Shown: positions 1-8,009 of the stretch, piece after piece
Numbering within the stretch: position 1 is the stretch's first letter
Layout of the letters: each line of letters starts with the position of its first letter
Source: Neocallimastix lanati (nom. inval.)
Taxonomy: Eukaryota > Neocallimastigomycota > Neocallimastigomycetes > Neocallimastigales > Neocallimastigaceae
Assembly (NCBI GenBank): GCA_016946835.1
Contig: JACVTC010000172.1
Span: 7,501-32,500, forward strand
DNA length: 25,000 nucleotides
Direction of reading: 5' to 3'
Translations under genes and position numbers: made by a program
Notes under the pieces: generated by a model
The model's database searches: none
What the model was told of the DNA's origin: nothing
What the model saw: the letters and a program-made list of their open reading frames with translations, nothing else

Positions 1-63
1 AAAGAATTATTAATAATAAAATAAAGGTTATTAATTCATTCTTTACCATTCAGTTAGTAAAAT

Positions 64-137
64 TAGAACTTTGGTTCAATGGTTAGTTACATTGACCATG
101 ATCAATAATTCATGGGTTCGACTCACACCTCAACCCA
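64..137 (+). repeat. tRNA-like (Pol III A/B-box) sequence, decayed copy 1
   Basis: An A-box-like block TGGTTCAATGG (72-82) is followed about 33 bp later by a B-box-like block GGTTCGACTC (115-124) and a CAACCCA end, which is the layout of a tRNA gene. The acceptor ends and D-stem do not pair, so this is not a functional tRNA. It is probably a tRNA-derived SINE head or tRNA pseudogene. A related sequence is at 4462-4534 on the minus strand. The two share TCAATGGTTA, an internal TCAATA, the GTTC block and a CCCA end, with poor agreement elsewhere. Confidence 0.45.
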
Positions 138-204
138 TTTTGCATAAATAATTATTTTATTAATTATTTTATTAATTATTAATAATATCTTCTTGAATAT
201 TCTT

Positions 205-640
205 TCTGTATAAAATTATAGAAAGTTAAAGATTCTTTCGGTTCGTAATTCAACCGAAATGAATTTAGAAATTCTTATTATATAAATTATTTTATTCTTT
301 TTTGATAAGATTCATTTTCATCAATTAAAATCTATATTCTAGAAACTTTACATTATTAATTATTACAAACATATTTCTAAATATTTCTTTAAAATTATTT
401 TTACATGTTAAAACTGTTTTTCCGTTAAAAGTATAAATAGTGCGAACTTCACGAATGAAAATATTTTTCTTCGTGCTTTTATTAATAATAATTAACGTAT
501 AAGTAATTCGAAATATTACCTTGTTGATTAATATTAATAATTATTTTAAATTTTATAATTAATAAAAAATATTTCTAATAAAACGAATTATTTATACAGA
601 TAGTGTAAACCTATTGAGTTTTCTCCTTTCTGTGTTTCTA
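205..640 (+). repeat. Decayed LTR-like repeat, copy 1 (shared with 21243-21650)
   Basis: This block matches 21243-21650 over roughly 400 bp in the same orientation. The best-kept parts are the TTTTTCTTCGTGC region followed by TATAAGTAATTC, and the AATAAAAC region ending in an AAACCTRTTG junction. A plus-strand TATA-like box, TATAAATAG, is at about 432. A short hairpin CACGAA...TTCGTG follows it. A G+C-containing inverted repeat CGGTT...AACCG is near 240. It is probably the LTR of an old copia-type element. The orientation is inferred only from the TATA-like box, and the ends are approximate. A minus-strand copia reverse transcriptase remnant follows directly. Confidence 0.45.
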
Positions 641-679
641 TATCTCATCCCGCCTTTACAATAGAAGCACCTCCGTTAC

Positions 680-1240
680 AATAATATATTAAATTAACAC
701 AATTTTCATAAGAAAACCTGAGATTTCGTAAAACCACTGTCTTTCAGCTTGTTTGTGCCTATAGAAAATCTTTTGTAATAGTCCAGATTTTCACAATTGA
801 AATTTTTATCATCAATTGGAATTTAAATATTAATTTTCTCATCTAGATTATCATTCGAGTATTAATATTTAATATAGACTTACATCAATTTATATATTGA
901 TGTAATAGAAATTATTAGTCTAAAACTATCCATTTCTATTGTAGGATTATTTCTATTGTAGGATTATTTCTATTGTAGGAGAATAAGCCCTTAGTGTAAT
1001 CAATTCCTTTAATTTGCGAAAACCTCAGACAACCAATTTTATTTTATATATTTAATTATCTTTATTAGAATAAACCCATTTAGCATCGAATGATTTAATG
1101 TCTTTTGAAATATTTTTGTTTTCCAAAATTATTATAATATTGTTTCTATATAAGTTTTAATGCATCTCTCCATATGTTAGCATTTTCTGAGTTCATAACT
1201 TCTTCAAAAGTCTTTGGAATTATGGTATTAACATTATTTA
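680..1240 (-). pseudogene. Ty1/copia reverse transcriptase fragment
   Basis: Minus-strand translation in shifting frames gives PKTFEEVMNSENANIWRDA at the start. It then gives pieces matching the copia RT landmarks: a degraded 'AKWVYS' block, an LV-x-GF block for 'LVARGF', YSPTI, then SFRLIISITSIYKL, a 'NLDEKI' block (the 'YLNGNLDE' region) and a degraded 'LNKALYGLKQ' block. Stops and frameshifts are frequent and the catalytic YVDD region is not recognisable. In a live element this domain copies retrotransposon RNA into DNA in cytoplasmic particles; this copy cannot. A 17-bp tandem triplication interrupts it at 933-983. Confidence 0.7.
933..983. repeat. 17-bp tandem repeat, three units
   Basis: The unit TTTCTATTGTAGGATTA occurs three times in a row, with the last unit differing at its final bases. 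It lies at the YSPTI motif of the copia RT relic, so it looks like a local slippage duplication in dead coding sequence. Confidence 0.8.
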
Positions 1241-2281
1241 TTTTATTTCTTTTACGGTATTCATTTTCATCATATGAATTTGTTTTAATCTCAAAATATA
1301 ATGTAGGTGTTCTGTCCGTTTTCATTTTTCTTTCTACATTTAATTAATAACTTTTTTTTTCTTTTCCTTTTTCTATTGTTTTTTGTTTTTTCTTCTGTCA
1401 GTTTTAGTCATTTTTGTTTATATGTTTATCAATAGTCTTATTTTTTGGTTTAATATTAAATTTTATGTTCTTTTCTTATGTTTTCCGCAATTTTCTTTCA
1501 TCTAAAGTTTCCAGATCACTAAAGTTGTCTTACGATTCATTTTCAGAATTATCTTTAATTTTATTATTTTTATATATTTCATTATTTTCTACATTTAATT
1601 TTTCATACTTCGTATAAACCAGATTTTTATGTTGTTTTCAATTTTAATATCAATAAGTTTTTGGTTTATAATTATATAATTATTAAAGTTTGATTTAGAT
1701 ATACTTTTTATAATTATTAAGATTTGAAATTTCTAATCAATTCTTAAATTTAAAATTTTTATTCAAATTTTTATTAATAAAACCATTTTTTCACATTTTT
1801 GTTTAAAAAATTATTTTTTGTATTTTAATATCCTTTATGTTTTTATCATTATTTCTATTAAAAATATTATTATTTTTATTATTTTAGTTATTTTCAAGTA
1901 TAATTTTTGAATGACTTTCATTTGATGTTAATTTTATACCTTTTTCAATATTTGAAATTTTTAGTATTTCCTCTAATTTTTAATCTGATTTTATTTCAAT
2001 TTTTGAGAATTGATTATTTTTGTAATACTGGATTTCATTATTTTTATTATTTTTGAAATTTTGATCTTCTTTAATTTTATCTTCATTAATATTATCTTTA
2101 TTAATTTTTCGTTTTCAGAATTATTATCAAAAGTATTTTTATTATTGTATTAATCCATTAAATCTATATTATCTTCAGGATTAATTTTATTTTATTTATT
2201 TTCATTCATTTCAAATACATTATGATAAATGGATTAACTAAATTGATGTTGTAGGTGCTGTTTCTTCTCAATTTATTTATC
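1241..2281 (-). other. Asn/Lys-rich linker of the copia relic, degenerate
   Basis: About 1 kb of very AT-rich sequence lies between the recognisable integrase and RT pieces. On the minus strand it reads as interrupted Asn-, Lys-, Ile- and Glu-rich stretches, such as KDNINEDKIKED. This is typical of the spacer between IN and RT in copia polyproteins of AT-rich hosts. No independent gene is seen; a 67-codon Phe-rich plus-strand frame starting at 1414 is compositional. Confidence 0.4.
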
Positions 2282-2650
2282 TTAAAGATTTAAGGAATGA
2301 AAAAATAATGAATCTAGTGATTCTAATGAACTTTTATTGAAGTATGTATCATAGATGATAATTATTGATTTTGAAGTAATATCGAGAACATCATAACCAT
2401 GAGAGTCGAAAGAATATCCAAAGAAAGTACATGGTTTTGTATTTTTATCAAAATTTCCATGTTTAAATCTATTATGAAAAAATACTTTGCATTCAAAAAC
2501 TTTAAGTTCAAACATATCAATTTTTTTATTAAAAAATTACTTCATTCCGGGATTTTAAAATTAAATCCATGATGTGGATTTAAATTGTACAATATACATG
2601 CGCATTTAATAGTTTCCCATTTCGGACTCTGTTAATTTGATCTTTGTGTT
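2282..2650 (-). pseudogene. Ty1/copia integrase C-terminal fragment
   Basis: A 77-codon minus-strand frame (2515-2282) contains LKVFECKVFFHN, then FDKNTKPCTFFGYSFDSHGY, then VLDITSKSII and a DTYFNKSS ending. This is the hallmark C-terminal block of copia integrase (LKVFGC...F.GYS...GYRV.D....I..RDV.F.E). Just upstream, in another frame, WETIKCACILYNLNPHHG represents the preceding segment, so a frameshift lies near 2530. The catalytic D,D,E core is absent. Confidence 0.75.
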
Positions 2651-3671
2651 GATATACCTTTTCCTTGATATCTACTCTTTTAATACTTTTACTTTTTTTG
2701 ATTATGGTACTTAATTATGAGATTCTTTCTTTTAAATCTTTAATTTGAATGAATATACAATTCTGACTTTATTTAATTTCTCTAAAGAATATAAAACTTT
2801 TTTTTGATTTATTTTGAAATTTTGCCTTATTATTATATTCTGTAAATAAACGATTAAAAATTTTCTATTTTTTTTTTTTTTTTTTTAGACTATCCCTTGT
2901 AAGTGTAAAGAGTTCTATCAGAAACAGATTACAAATAACAAATTTTAACACCAAAATAAAAAAGAACACGTAATAAAAATTCGTTTTTTTAAATAAAATA
3001 ATCTTTATTAATTAAAAAAATTAAATCTCTTTTTTGTTATTAACTATCATATAGTCAATAACTAATACATCGATTTAATTATAGAAATTTACATGTATTT
3101 ATATTTTTTCATTATTACATTATAATATATTATTTCTATCTAATTTACATATATTACTATTTATTTATAAACAAAATATTTATTAATAATTTTATTAAAT
3201 AATAATTAACTAAACTAAACAATAATTAATTCAATAAACTTTCAACTTATTTACAATAATAATTAAATTCAATAACAACTCATTTATTATATATTTATTA
3301 TATAAATATTATTAATACTAATGTTTATATATTTACAATTCAAAACTATTTTTATAAACTATTTAAACTAATTTTAACTATTTAAAACTATTCCGAAATT
3401 AATTTTAAAGTATTCTAAACTAACTAAACTAAATTAACTAAGTTAAATAGAATAACTATTTTTAATAAACTAAACTAAATTAACTAACTTAAATAAATTA
3501 TTTAGATTAAAGTTATTATCCAAAATTATTTAAATAATAATTTTTCCTTTATGAAAAGTTTACATAAATTTATAATTAATTTTCATATACGTAAATCATA
3601 AATTTATGTAATTTTATTACATTAATTAATTATGTAATAATTAATTATTAAAGATTTTATTAAATCTTTAC
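2651..3671. other. AT-rich non-coding stretch
   Basis: About 1 kb of A/T-rich sequence with short homopolymers (a T run near 2870-2886) and AACTAAACTAAA-type microrepeats between 3200 and 3500. The first part (2651-2800, minus strand) may be further degraded copia integrase. I see no gene, RNA or conserved element. Confidence 0.5.
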
Positions 3672-3866
3672 AGTAAGTCTTGATCACATCATCCCAGCCA
3701 CAACAGACAACTAATATCAGACAAACTTTATAGCGGGTGTATCAGGATACAACAAAGTGCTCCCATGCCATACCATTTCGGCGTCGACGCTCTCAGTCAC
3801 GGATTACGGATCCACAAGATTTGGAGATGATGGATATGGCAAGCCACAACCACATACACTATAACA
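3672..3866. other. G+C-richer island of unknown origin, island 1
   Basis: Two full 60-base lines here (3721-3840) are about 43% and 52% G+C by count, against roughly 10-20% in the flanks. It contains CpG-rich pieces such as GGCGTCGACGC. A plus-strand frame is open for 49 codons from 3715 to the stop at 3862, with a Gly/Asp-rich end (FGDDGYGK), but has no start codon and no family I recognise. It could be a fragment of a transferred or mobile gene, or the body of a structured RNA or SINE. Confidence 0.35.
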
Positions 3867-4255
3867 TTATTATTTATTTACTATATTACCTTTCTCCAAA
3901 TTAGGAAATCTATAATATAAAACAAATATGTGTAGTAACATATTTGTATATTTAATATTAACTATTAAATATTAAATTTATATCTTTTTGATAATAATTA
4001 TTTTATTTTATTTTATTTCAATATGCATTATTATAATTATAATAATTATAATACTTTAATTCATATAAAATTAATATAGTTCTATATATTAGAATATATA
4101 ATTAATATATAACCTATTTCTTATAAATAAATTAGATTATTTATATTAGAAATAGAGAACTCTTGTAAAATTTTAGGAATTAGAATTATTATTTAATTGT
4201 ACGAATATTATAATTTTATTAATAAAATTTACTAAACTACCATTATTTAAAACCC
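3867..4255. other. AT-rich non-coding spacer
   Basis: Low-complexity A/T sequence between the two G+C-richer islands. It has only short palindromic pieces such as ACAAATATG...CATATTTGT near 3920-3945. No gene is seen. Confidence 0.5.
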
Positions 4256-4461
4256 ACTGCTTATAAATTATTGCACATAAAAGTCCTGCATATCATCTAT
4301 CCTAACACGTGATGAACATGCAGATACATTAACTAATGAGGATTTGCAATACGCAGGAATCACCCCGCTTCAGGCAATGTATACGTACAACTGAGAAGCA
4401 CGATCATAGTGTAGACGATGACTTGTTCGATTTAGGGTTAGGCTGTCAAATGGATTATAAT
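4256..4461. other. G+C-richer island of unknown origin, island 2
   Basis: About 42-43% G+C over 4321-4440, far above the surroundings. It directly adjoins the tRNA-like sequence at 4462-4534. Read on the minus strand it could be the tRNA-unrelated body of a SINE whose head is that tRNA-like block. Plus-strand frames give short open peptides (such as TLTNEDLQYAGITPLQAM) broken by stops. No known family can be assigned. Confidence 0.35.
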
Positions 4462-4534
4462 GGGTGGTAAGGTGGAATTGAACTCCGGACTATTGACCTC
4501 AGGGTATACGCGTTAACCATTGACCCGATCTCAC
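4462..4534 (-). repeat. tRNA-like (Pol III A/B-box) sequence, copy 2
   Basis: On the minus strand an A-box-like CGGGTCAATGG (complement of 4517-4527) is followed by a B-box-like GGAGTTCAATTCC (complement of 4472-4484) and ends ACCACCCA. The D-stem and acceptor stem pair poorly, so it is a relic or SINE head, not a clean tRNA. It is related to 64-137. The chromovirus target duplication begins 26 bp upstream of its 5' end. Confidence 0.5.
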
Positions 4535-4559
4535 GGAGTTTTAAAAATTTGGTATGGTT

Positions 4560-4564
4560 CATAT
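4560..4564. repeat. Target-site duplication, left copy (CATAT)
   Basis: CATAT directly precedes the 5' LTR and is repeated at 11575-11579 directly after the 3' LTR. A 5-bp duplication is typical of Ty3/gypsy integration. Confidence 0.9.
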
Positions 4565-5173
4565 TGTAAAATATTTAATAATTTGAATACGTATTTAAAT
4601 GTAATGTAATGTAAATTATTGTGGATAAAAATGTTTTCCAAATTTTTAATATAAATTTAAATGTATTCCAAATTATTAATTTAAATAATTTTCTCAAAAA
4701 TGTATGACTAAATTATTTGGAGAATTTACGTAACAATTACTCAGTTGAATCACGAAACTTCATAAATTAAAAAATAATTAGTCATTAATTAGTTAAATTA
4801 AAATAATTAAAGGAATATTGCCTTTTCCGTTTGTTTACAAAAACTTGCCGTTTTGTTTACTTGTCTTTTAAATTATAGAAATTCTAAAAATAAAAATAGC
4901 AAGTTGTGGTTTAGTAAATTGGTTTTCACAACTTGGCAAAATTTAAATTAAATATATGGATAGAATATATTTAATCATATAATTAATGAATTAAACTCTA
5001 AATTTTCTTCATAGAAAATTTTAGAAAAATTAGATAGTTTTAAATAGGATTTATATTAAAATAATTCATAACATTTCATGTAATTTATTATATAATGTAA
5101 TTGATAATATAAAATAATATGTTTATATAATTTATTAAAATTTATTTTGATTTAAAACTTTATTTTGAAAAAG

Positions 5174-5180
5174 TATAAAA
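5174..5180 (+). promoter_or_regulatory. LTR TATA box
   Basis: TATAAAA in the 5' LTR lies 35 bp upstream of 5209, where the self-priming sequence begins. That is a normal TATA-to-start distance. The same box is in the 3' LTR at 11129-11135. Confidence 0.6.
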
Positions 5181-5208
5181 AGAGTTAATTTTTCAACTAT
5201 TGAACGAT

Positions 5209-5219
5209 AGTTGGAAAAT
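5209..5219 (+). promoter_or_regulatory. Predicted mRNA 5' end and self-primer (11 nt)
   Basis: AGTTGGAAAAT is the exact reverse complement of the first 11 internal bases after the 5' LTR (5620-5630). Pairing stops exactly at both ends: 5220 C does not face a pairing partner at 5619, and 5208 T does not pair with 5631 C. In Tf1-type elements the first 11 nt of the mRNA fold back, are cleaved by RNase H and prime minus-strand synthesis. The geometry here is the same. The transcript start is inferred from this and from the TATA box, not measured. Confidence 0.7.
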
Positions 5220-5327
5220 CGTATAGAATAGGAAAATCGTATAGAATAGGAAAATCGTATAGAATAGGAAAATCGTATAGAATAGGAAAATCGTATAGAA
5301 TAGGAAAATCGTATAGAATAGGAAAAT
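5220..5327 (+). repeat. 18-bp minisatellite in the LTR, six units
   Basis: Six identical copies of CGTATAGAATAGGAAAAT start directly after the predicted 11-nt primer. Each unit ends in GGAAAAT, the same last seven bases as the primer, so the primer looks like a diverged leading part-unit. The array is identical in the 3' LTR (11175-11282). A minus-strand frame crossing it encodes a repetitive Phe/Ser/Tyr peptide and is not considered a gene. Confidence 0.95.
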
Positions 5328-5407
5328 TTAAATTTTATTATTAGTTTCGTAACTATTATTAGAATAGTTACTTTCTTATAAAACAATTATATTATAGTTT
5401 GTAAAAC

Positions 5408-5457
5408 CTTAACTGCTAGTGGGAACTCCGGAAAGGACCCTGCGTTACCCAGTTAAG
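5408..5457 (+). other. G+C-rich hairpin in the LTR leader
   Basis: CTTAACTG (5408-5415) and CAGTTAAG (5450-5457) form a perfect 8-bp stem around a 34-nt G+C-rich interior holding GGG...CCC and CCGG. It stands out in an LTR otherwise almost all A and T. If transcription starts at 5209 this lies in the RNA leader. It could be a packaging, dimerisation or 3'-end signal; the function is unknown. The second copy is at 11363-11412. Confidence 0.55.
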
Positions 5458-5619
5458 TGGTTGTTGAAAATTAGTTAATAAATAAAATAAATAAATAAAA
5501 GAAATTAAAAAAGAAAATGATTAATTAAATAATAGAGGTTTAAGATATAGTGTTATTAGTGTAGTAAAGTTAGTTTAGAATAGCCACAAACCTAGACTTG
5601 ATAAGTATTTTATTTTACA

Positions 5620-5630
5620 ATTTTCCAACT
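5620..5630 (+). promoter_or_regulatory. Self-complementary primer-binding site
   Basis: ATTTTCCAACT begins at the first base after the 5' LTR. It does not begin with TGG, so it is not an ordinary tRNA 3'-end site. It pairs over 11 of 11 bases with the predicted mRNA 5' end at 5209-5219. This is the position and length of the Tf1-family self-priming site. Confidence 0.7.
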
Positions 5631-5699
5631 CTTTAGAATAGAAGTTTACCTTTGTGGCATTGTTAAGAAATAAGGAATAGTTAATATTTTTAGTTTTAG

Positions 5700-5706
<7 letters not shown>

Positions 5707-5740
<34 letters not shown>
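5707..5740 (+). repeat. Poly(A) tract of 34 in the retrotransposon leader
   Basis: An uninterrupted run of A lies between the primer-binding site and the gag start. It may be a template for slippage, an internal binding site for poly(A)-binding protein, or a fossil of an earlier retrotransposed poly(A) end. Length may be unreliable in the assembly. Confidence 0.9.
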
Positions 5741-5745
<5 letters not shown>

Positions 5746-5849
5746 GTTTAAAATTAGTAATAGTAAATAAAGGTGGATTTAATAATTGGTTATAGTATAG
5801 TATATAGTTTATTGTTTAGTAATAAAAATAGGTTTTTTTTATAAATAGA

Positions 5850-8009
5850 ATGGAGTATTTGAGAATCAACAACCAAGACCCAGGAGCTAGGGGAGACTTT
5901 GACGCAGTCTCTGAAGCCAGCTCCATGGAAGTAGAAAATGAGGCTGGTAATCACGTCAATACCAGGGCACGCCTCATTCCAAAACCTAAGGTATTTTCAG
6001 GAAAAAGGAACGAACTGTCAGCGTTTTTAGGCCAAATTTCAAGATATTTCAAATATAACTTAGAAGGTGAAGCAATTGAAGATGACGAATTCAAGATAGA
6101 TGTAGTGAGCAGCTACTTAGATGGAACCGCTGCAGAATGGTATGCTGACTTGTGCAAAGAAGAAAGCCCCTTGCTCCAAAGTTACGATCTCTTTATAAAT
6201 GCATTAAAAGAAAGATATAAAACCTGTGCCAGTACCGATGTAGCCAACAGTAGGATTACGAAGATAAAAAGCCACCATTATTGTTCTCTCGCCGAATACT
6301 GTGATCAGTTCGAAAAGGTAGCCAGAGACTCCTCCTTTAATGATGAAGCCAAGATTCACTTTTTTATTGATGGATTGCCAGCAAGAGCAAAAGAAAGAAC
6401 AAGATTGATCTATCCCAGGATCAGGAAACTCAACGAACTAATTAATGTGGTATCTGCCAACGCTGAAGAAGACCGTCGTGTTTTTGGAAATGACCCCATG
6501 GATGTAGACCAGAGAAGAATTAGACCTTTTAGCAGAAGTTTAGGAACAAGCCGCTACAGGACTAATTACCAAGATACCGAAAGAAATTATGGAATGCCGC
6601 CAGCAAATAAATTGTCAAGAATTAAGAAATGTTTTATATGCAACAGTACTAATCATTTGAAGTCTAACTGTCCTAAACAAAAGGAGAAAATTCGGAGAAG
6701 AGAAAAGGTATTACAGATAACTGTTAGTAAAAAGAGTTTATCTCACACCTACAATGTAGCTATCAAGTTCAGAGATGGATTAATCCTAAAGGCAATTTTA
6801 GATACCGGATCTGACCTTAACTTAATTGATAGAAAAGTTGTTGACAGGTATGGTATTCCAATGCAACGTCTTCGTTATGAAAAGAATGTTTTAGGTATTA
6901 ACGGAAATGGAATTATCCGCTATGAAACCATTCCTTTAACTATGGTTATGGGTCAGCATTCTGAAACTATTAATTTTTACATTTATGATTTACCTGAAGG
7001 AATACCCATTATCCTTGGAAATCCATGGTTAAAGAAACACTGCCCAACAATTGAATTTGACCACGGAAATATTAGATTCAGTTCTCAGTATTGTAAAAGA
7101 AACTGCTGTGCTACCGCTGAAGAAATTGCCAGAAGAGTTGAAGAAAAAAGAAGAAAAGAAGAAGAAGAACGCAGGAATAAAATCCAATTAGCAAAAGAAA
7201 TTATTAATTATAAGGTTGAAAATAATAAAGATAATTGTATTAGATTAGATAATGATGATTTTAAATGTAGTTTAGAGATTGAAAAAAATAAAGCATATAT
7301 TCGTAAAGTATGTAGTAAAAAGGCTGTTATGAAAAAAGCCTTAGTTAAGAAAAATAAGAGTTTAAAAAGAAAAAATTTAAATAAAGATAAAATTGAAAAT
7401 TATGTATTTTATTGTGTTTCAAAAACTGAAAGTAAAGATAAAGTTTTACGTGTTATTAGAGAAAAATGTGAAAATGTAAAAAGGAATACTAGTATTGATC
7501 GAGAAAAACAAGATAGAAATAAAATTAATATAAAAGATGAAGTTAAAGAAGAGATTCCAGAACAATATAAGGAATATAAAAGTGTATTTGATGAAAGAGA
7601 ATGCGATAAATTACCTCCTCACCGGTTGTATGACTGTAAAATTAGATTAAAGGATGATGTTGACTTATTTTATGGTCCTTTATATCCATTAACGGAGGAA
7701 GAACGTGAAGCTTTAAAAGAATATATCAAAGAAAATTTAGAAAAAGGCTTCATTAGACCTTCAACATCTCCTGCTGGTGCTCCAATTTTATTCGTTAGAA
7801 AAAAGGATGGAAGTTTAAGACTTTGTGTCGATTATCGAAGACTTAATGAAAATACTATAAGGGACTCCTATCCACTCCCTTTAATCACCGAGCTTTTTGA
7901 CAGATTGAGAGAAACTAAGTATTTTACTAAGTTAGATTTAAAATCAGCATATAATCTAGTAAGAATTCGTAAAGGAGATGAGTATAAAACCGCTTTCAGA
8001 ACAAGATAA
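5850..8009 (+). pseudogene. Gag-Pol polyprotein, 5' part: gag, zinc knuckle, protease, start of RT; ends at a premature stop
   Basis: The ATG at 5850 opens a 719-codon frame. Residues about 45-210 are a retrotransposon gag (capsid) domain. C261, C264, H269 and C274 form a CX2CX4HX4C nucleocapsid knuckle. D318-T-G-S321 is the aspartic protease active site, with ILGNPW near 388-393. Residues about 420-560 form an unusually Lys/Glu-rich linker. Reverse transcriptase starts near 575-620 and includes the LDLKSAY motif with catalytic D696. The frame ends in TAA at 8007-8009, inside RT between the motif-A Asp and the MPFGLKNA block. The reading frame continues uninterrupted on the other side, so this is a nonsense mutation. 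Gag and Pol are in one frame with no gag stop or shift. In a live copy the product forms cytoplasmic particles. Confidence 0.93.

Larger units (their letters stand above)
680..2650 (-). mobile_element. Ty1/copia retrotransposon relic (integrase end to reverse transcriptase)
   Basis: Read on the minus strand, the end of copia integrase (2650-2282) is followed by a low-complexity Asn/Lys-rich linker (about 2280-1240) and by N-terminal and central reverse transcriptase (1240-680). All parts are full of stops and frameshifts. Gag, protease, most of integrase and RNase H are missing. The order IN then RT is the Ty1/copia order, opposite in effect to Ty3/gypsy. The relic stops against the LTR-like block at 205-640. 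Confidence 0.7.
4565..5619 (+). repeat. 5' LTR (1,055 bp)
   Basis: Begins TGTAAAATATT, ends TTTTACA, and is repeated at 10520-11574 with a constant offset of 5,955. It holds a TATA box (5174), the predicted transcript start (5209), six 18-bp tandem units (5220-5327), a G+C-rich hairpin (5408-5457) and overlapping AATAAA signals (about 5478-5500). By position, U3 is about 4565-5208, R begins at 5209 and extends to about 5510, and U5 runs to 5619. The R end is inferred from the AATAAA cluster only. Confidence 0.95.

Noticed and set aside
1414-1617. 67-codon Phe/Leu-rich plus-strand frame, resembling a membrane peptide
   Set aside because: It is antisense to the Asn/Lys/Glu-rich linker of a copia relic, which explains its hydrophobic composition.
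4390-4450. Carrier-protein-like DDDLFDLGLGC peptide in island 2
   Set aside because: The match is short, the attachment Ser is missing and stops lie close on both sides. Not enough for a call.
5220-5327. CRISPR-like array
   Set aside because: The 18-bp units are directly adjacent with no spacers, in a eukaryotic LTR.
5135-5386. 83-codon minus-strand frame with a Phe-Ser-Tyr-Ser-Ile-Arg repeat (and its copy at 11090-11341)
   Set aside because: It is the 18-bp LTR minisatellite read backwards. It lies inside both LTRs and has no other support.
5655-5668. Ordinary tRNA primer-binding site TGGCATTG
   Set aside because: It is 36 bp from the LTR edge, whereas the 11-nt self-complementary site is exactly at the edge.
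8007-8009. Programmed stop-codon readthrough
   Set aside because: The stop is inside the RT domain, not at a gag-pol boundary, and would split a catalytic fold. Nonsense mutation is more likely.
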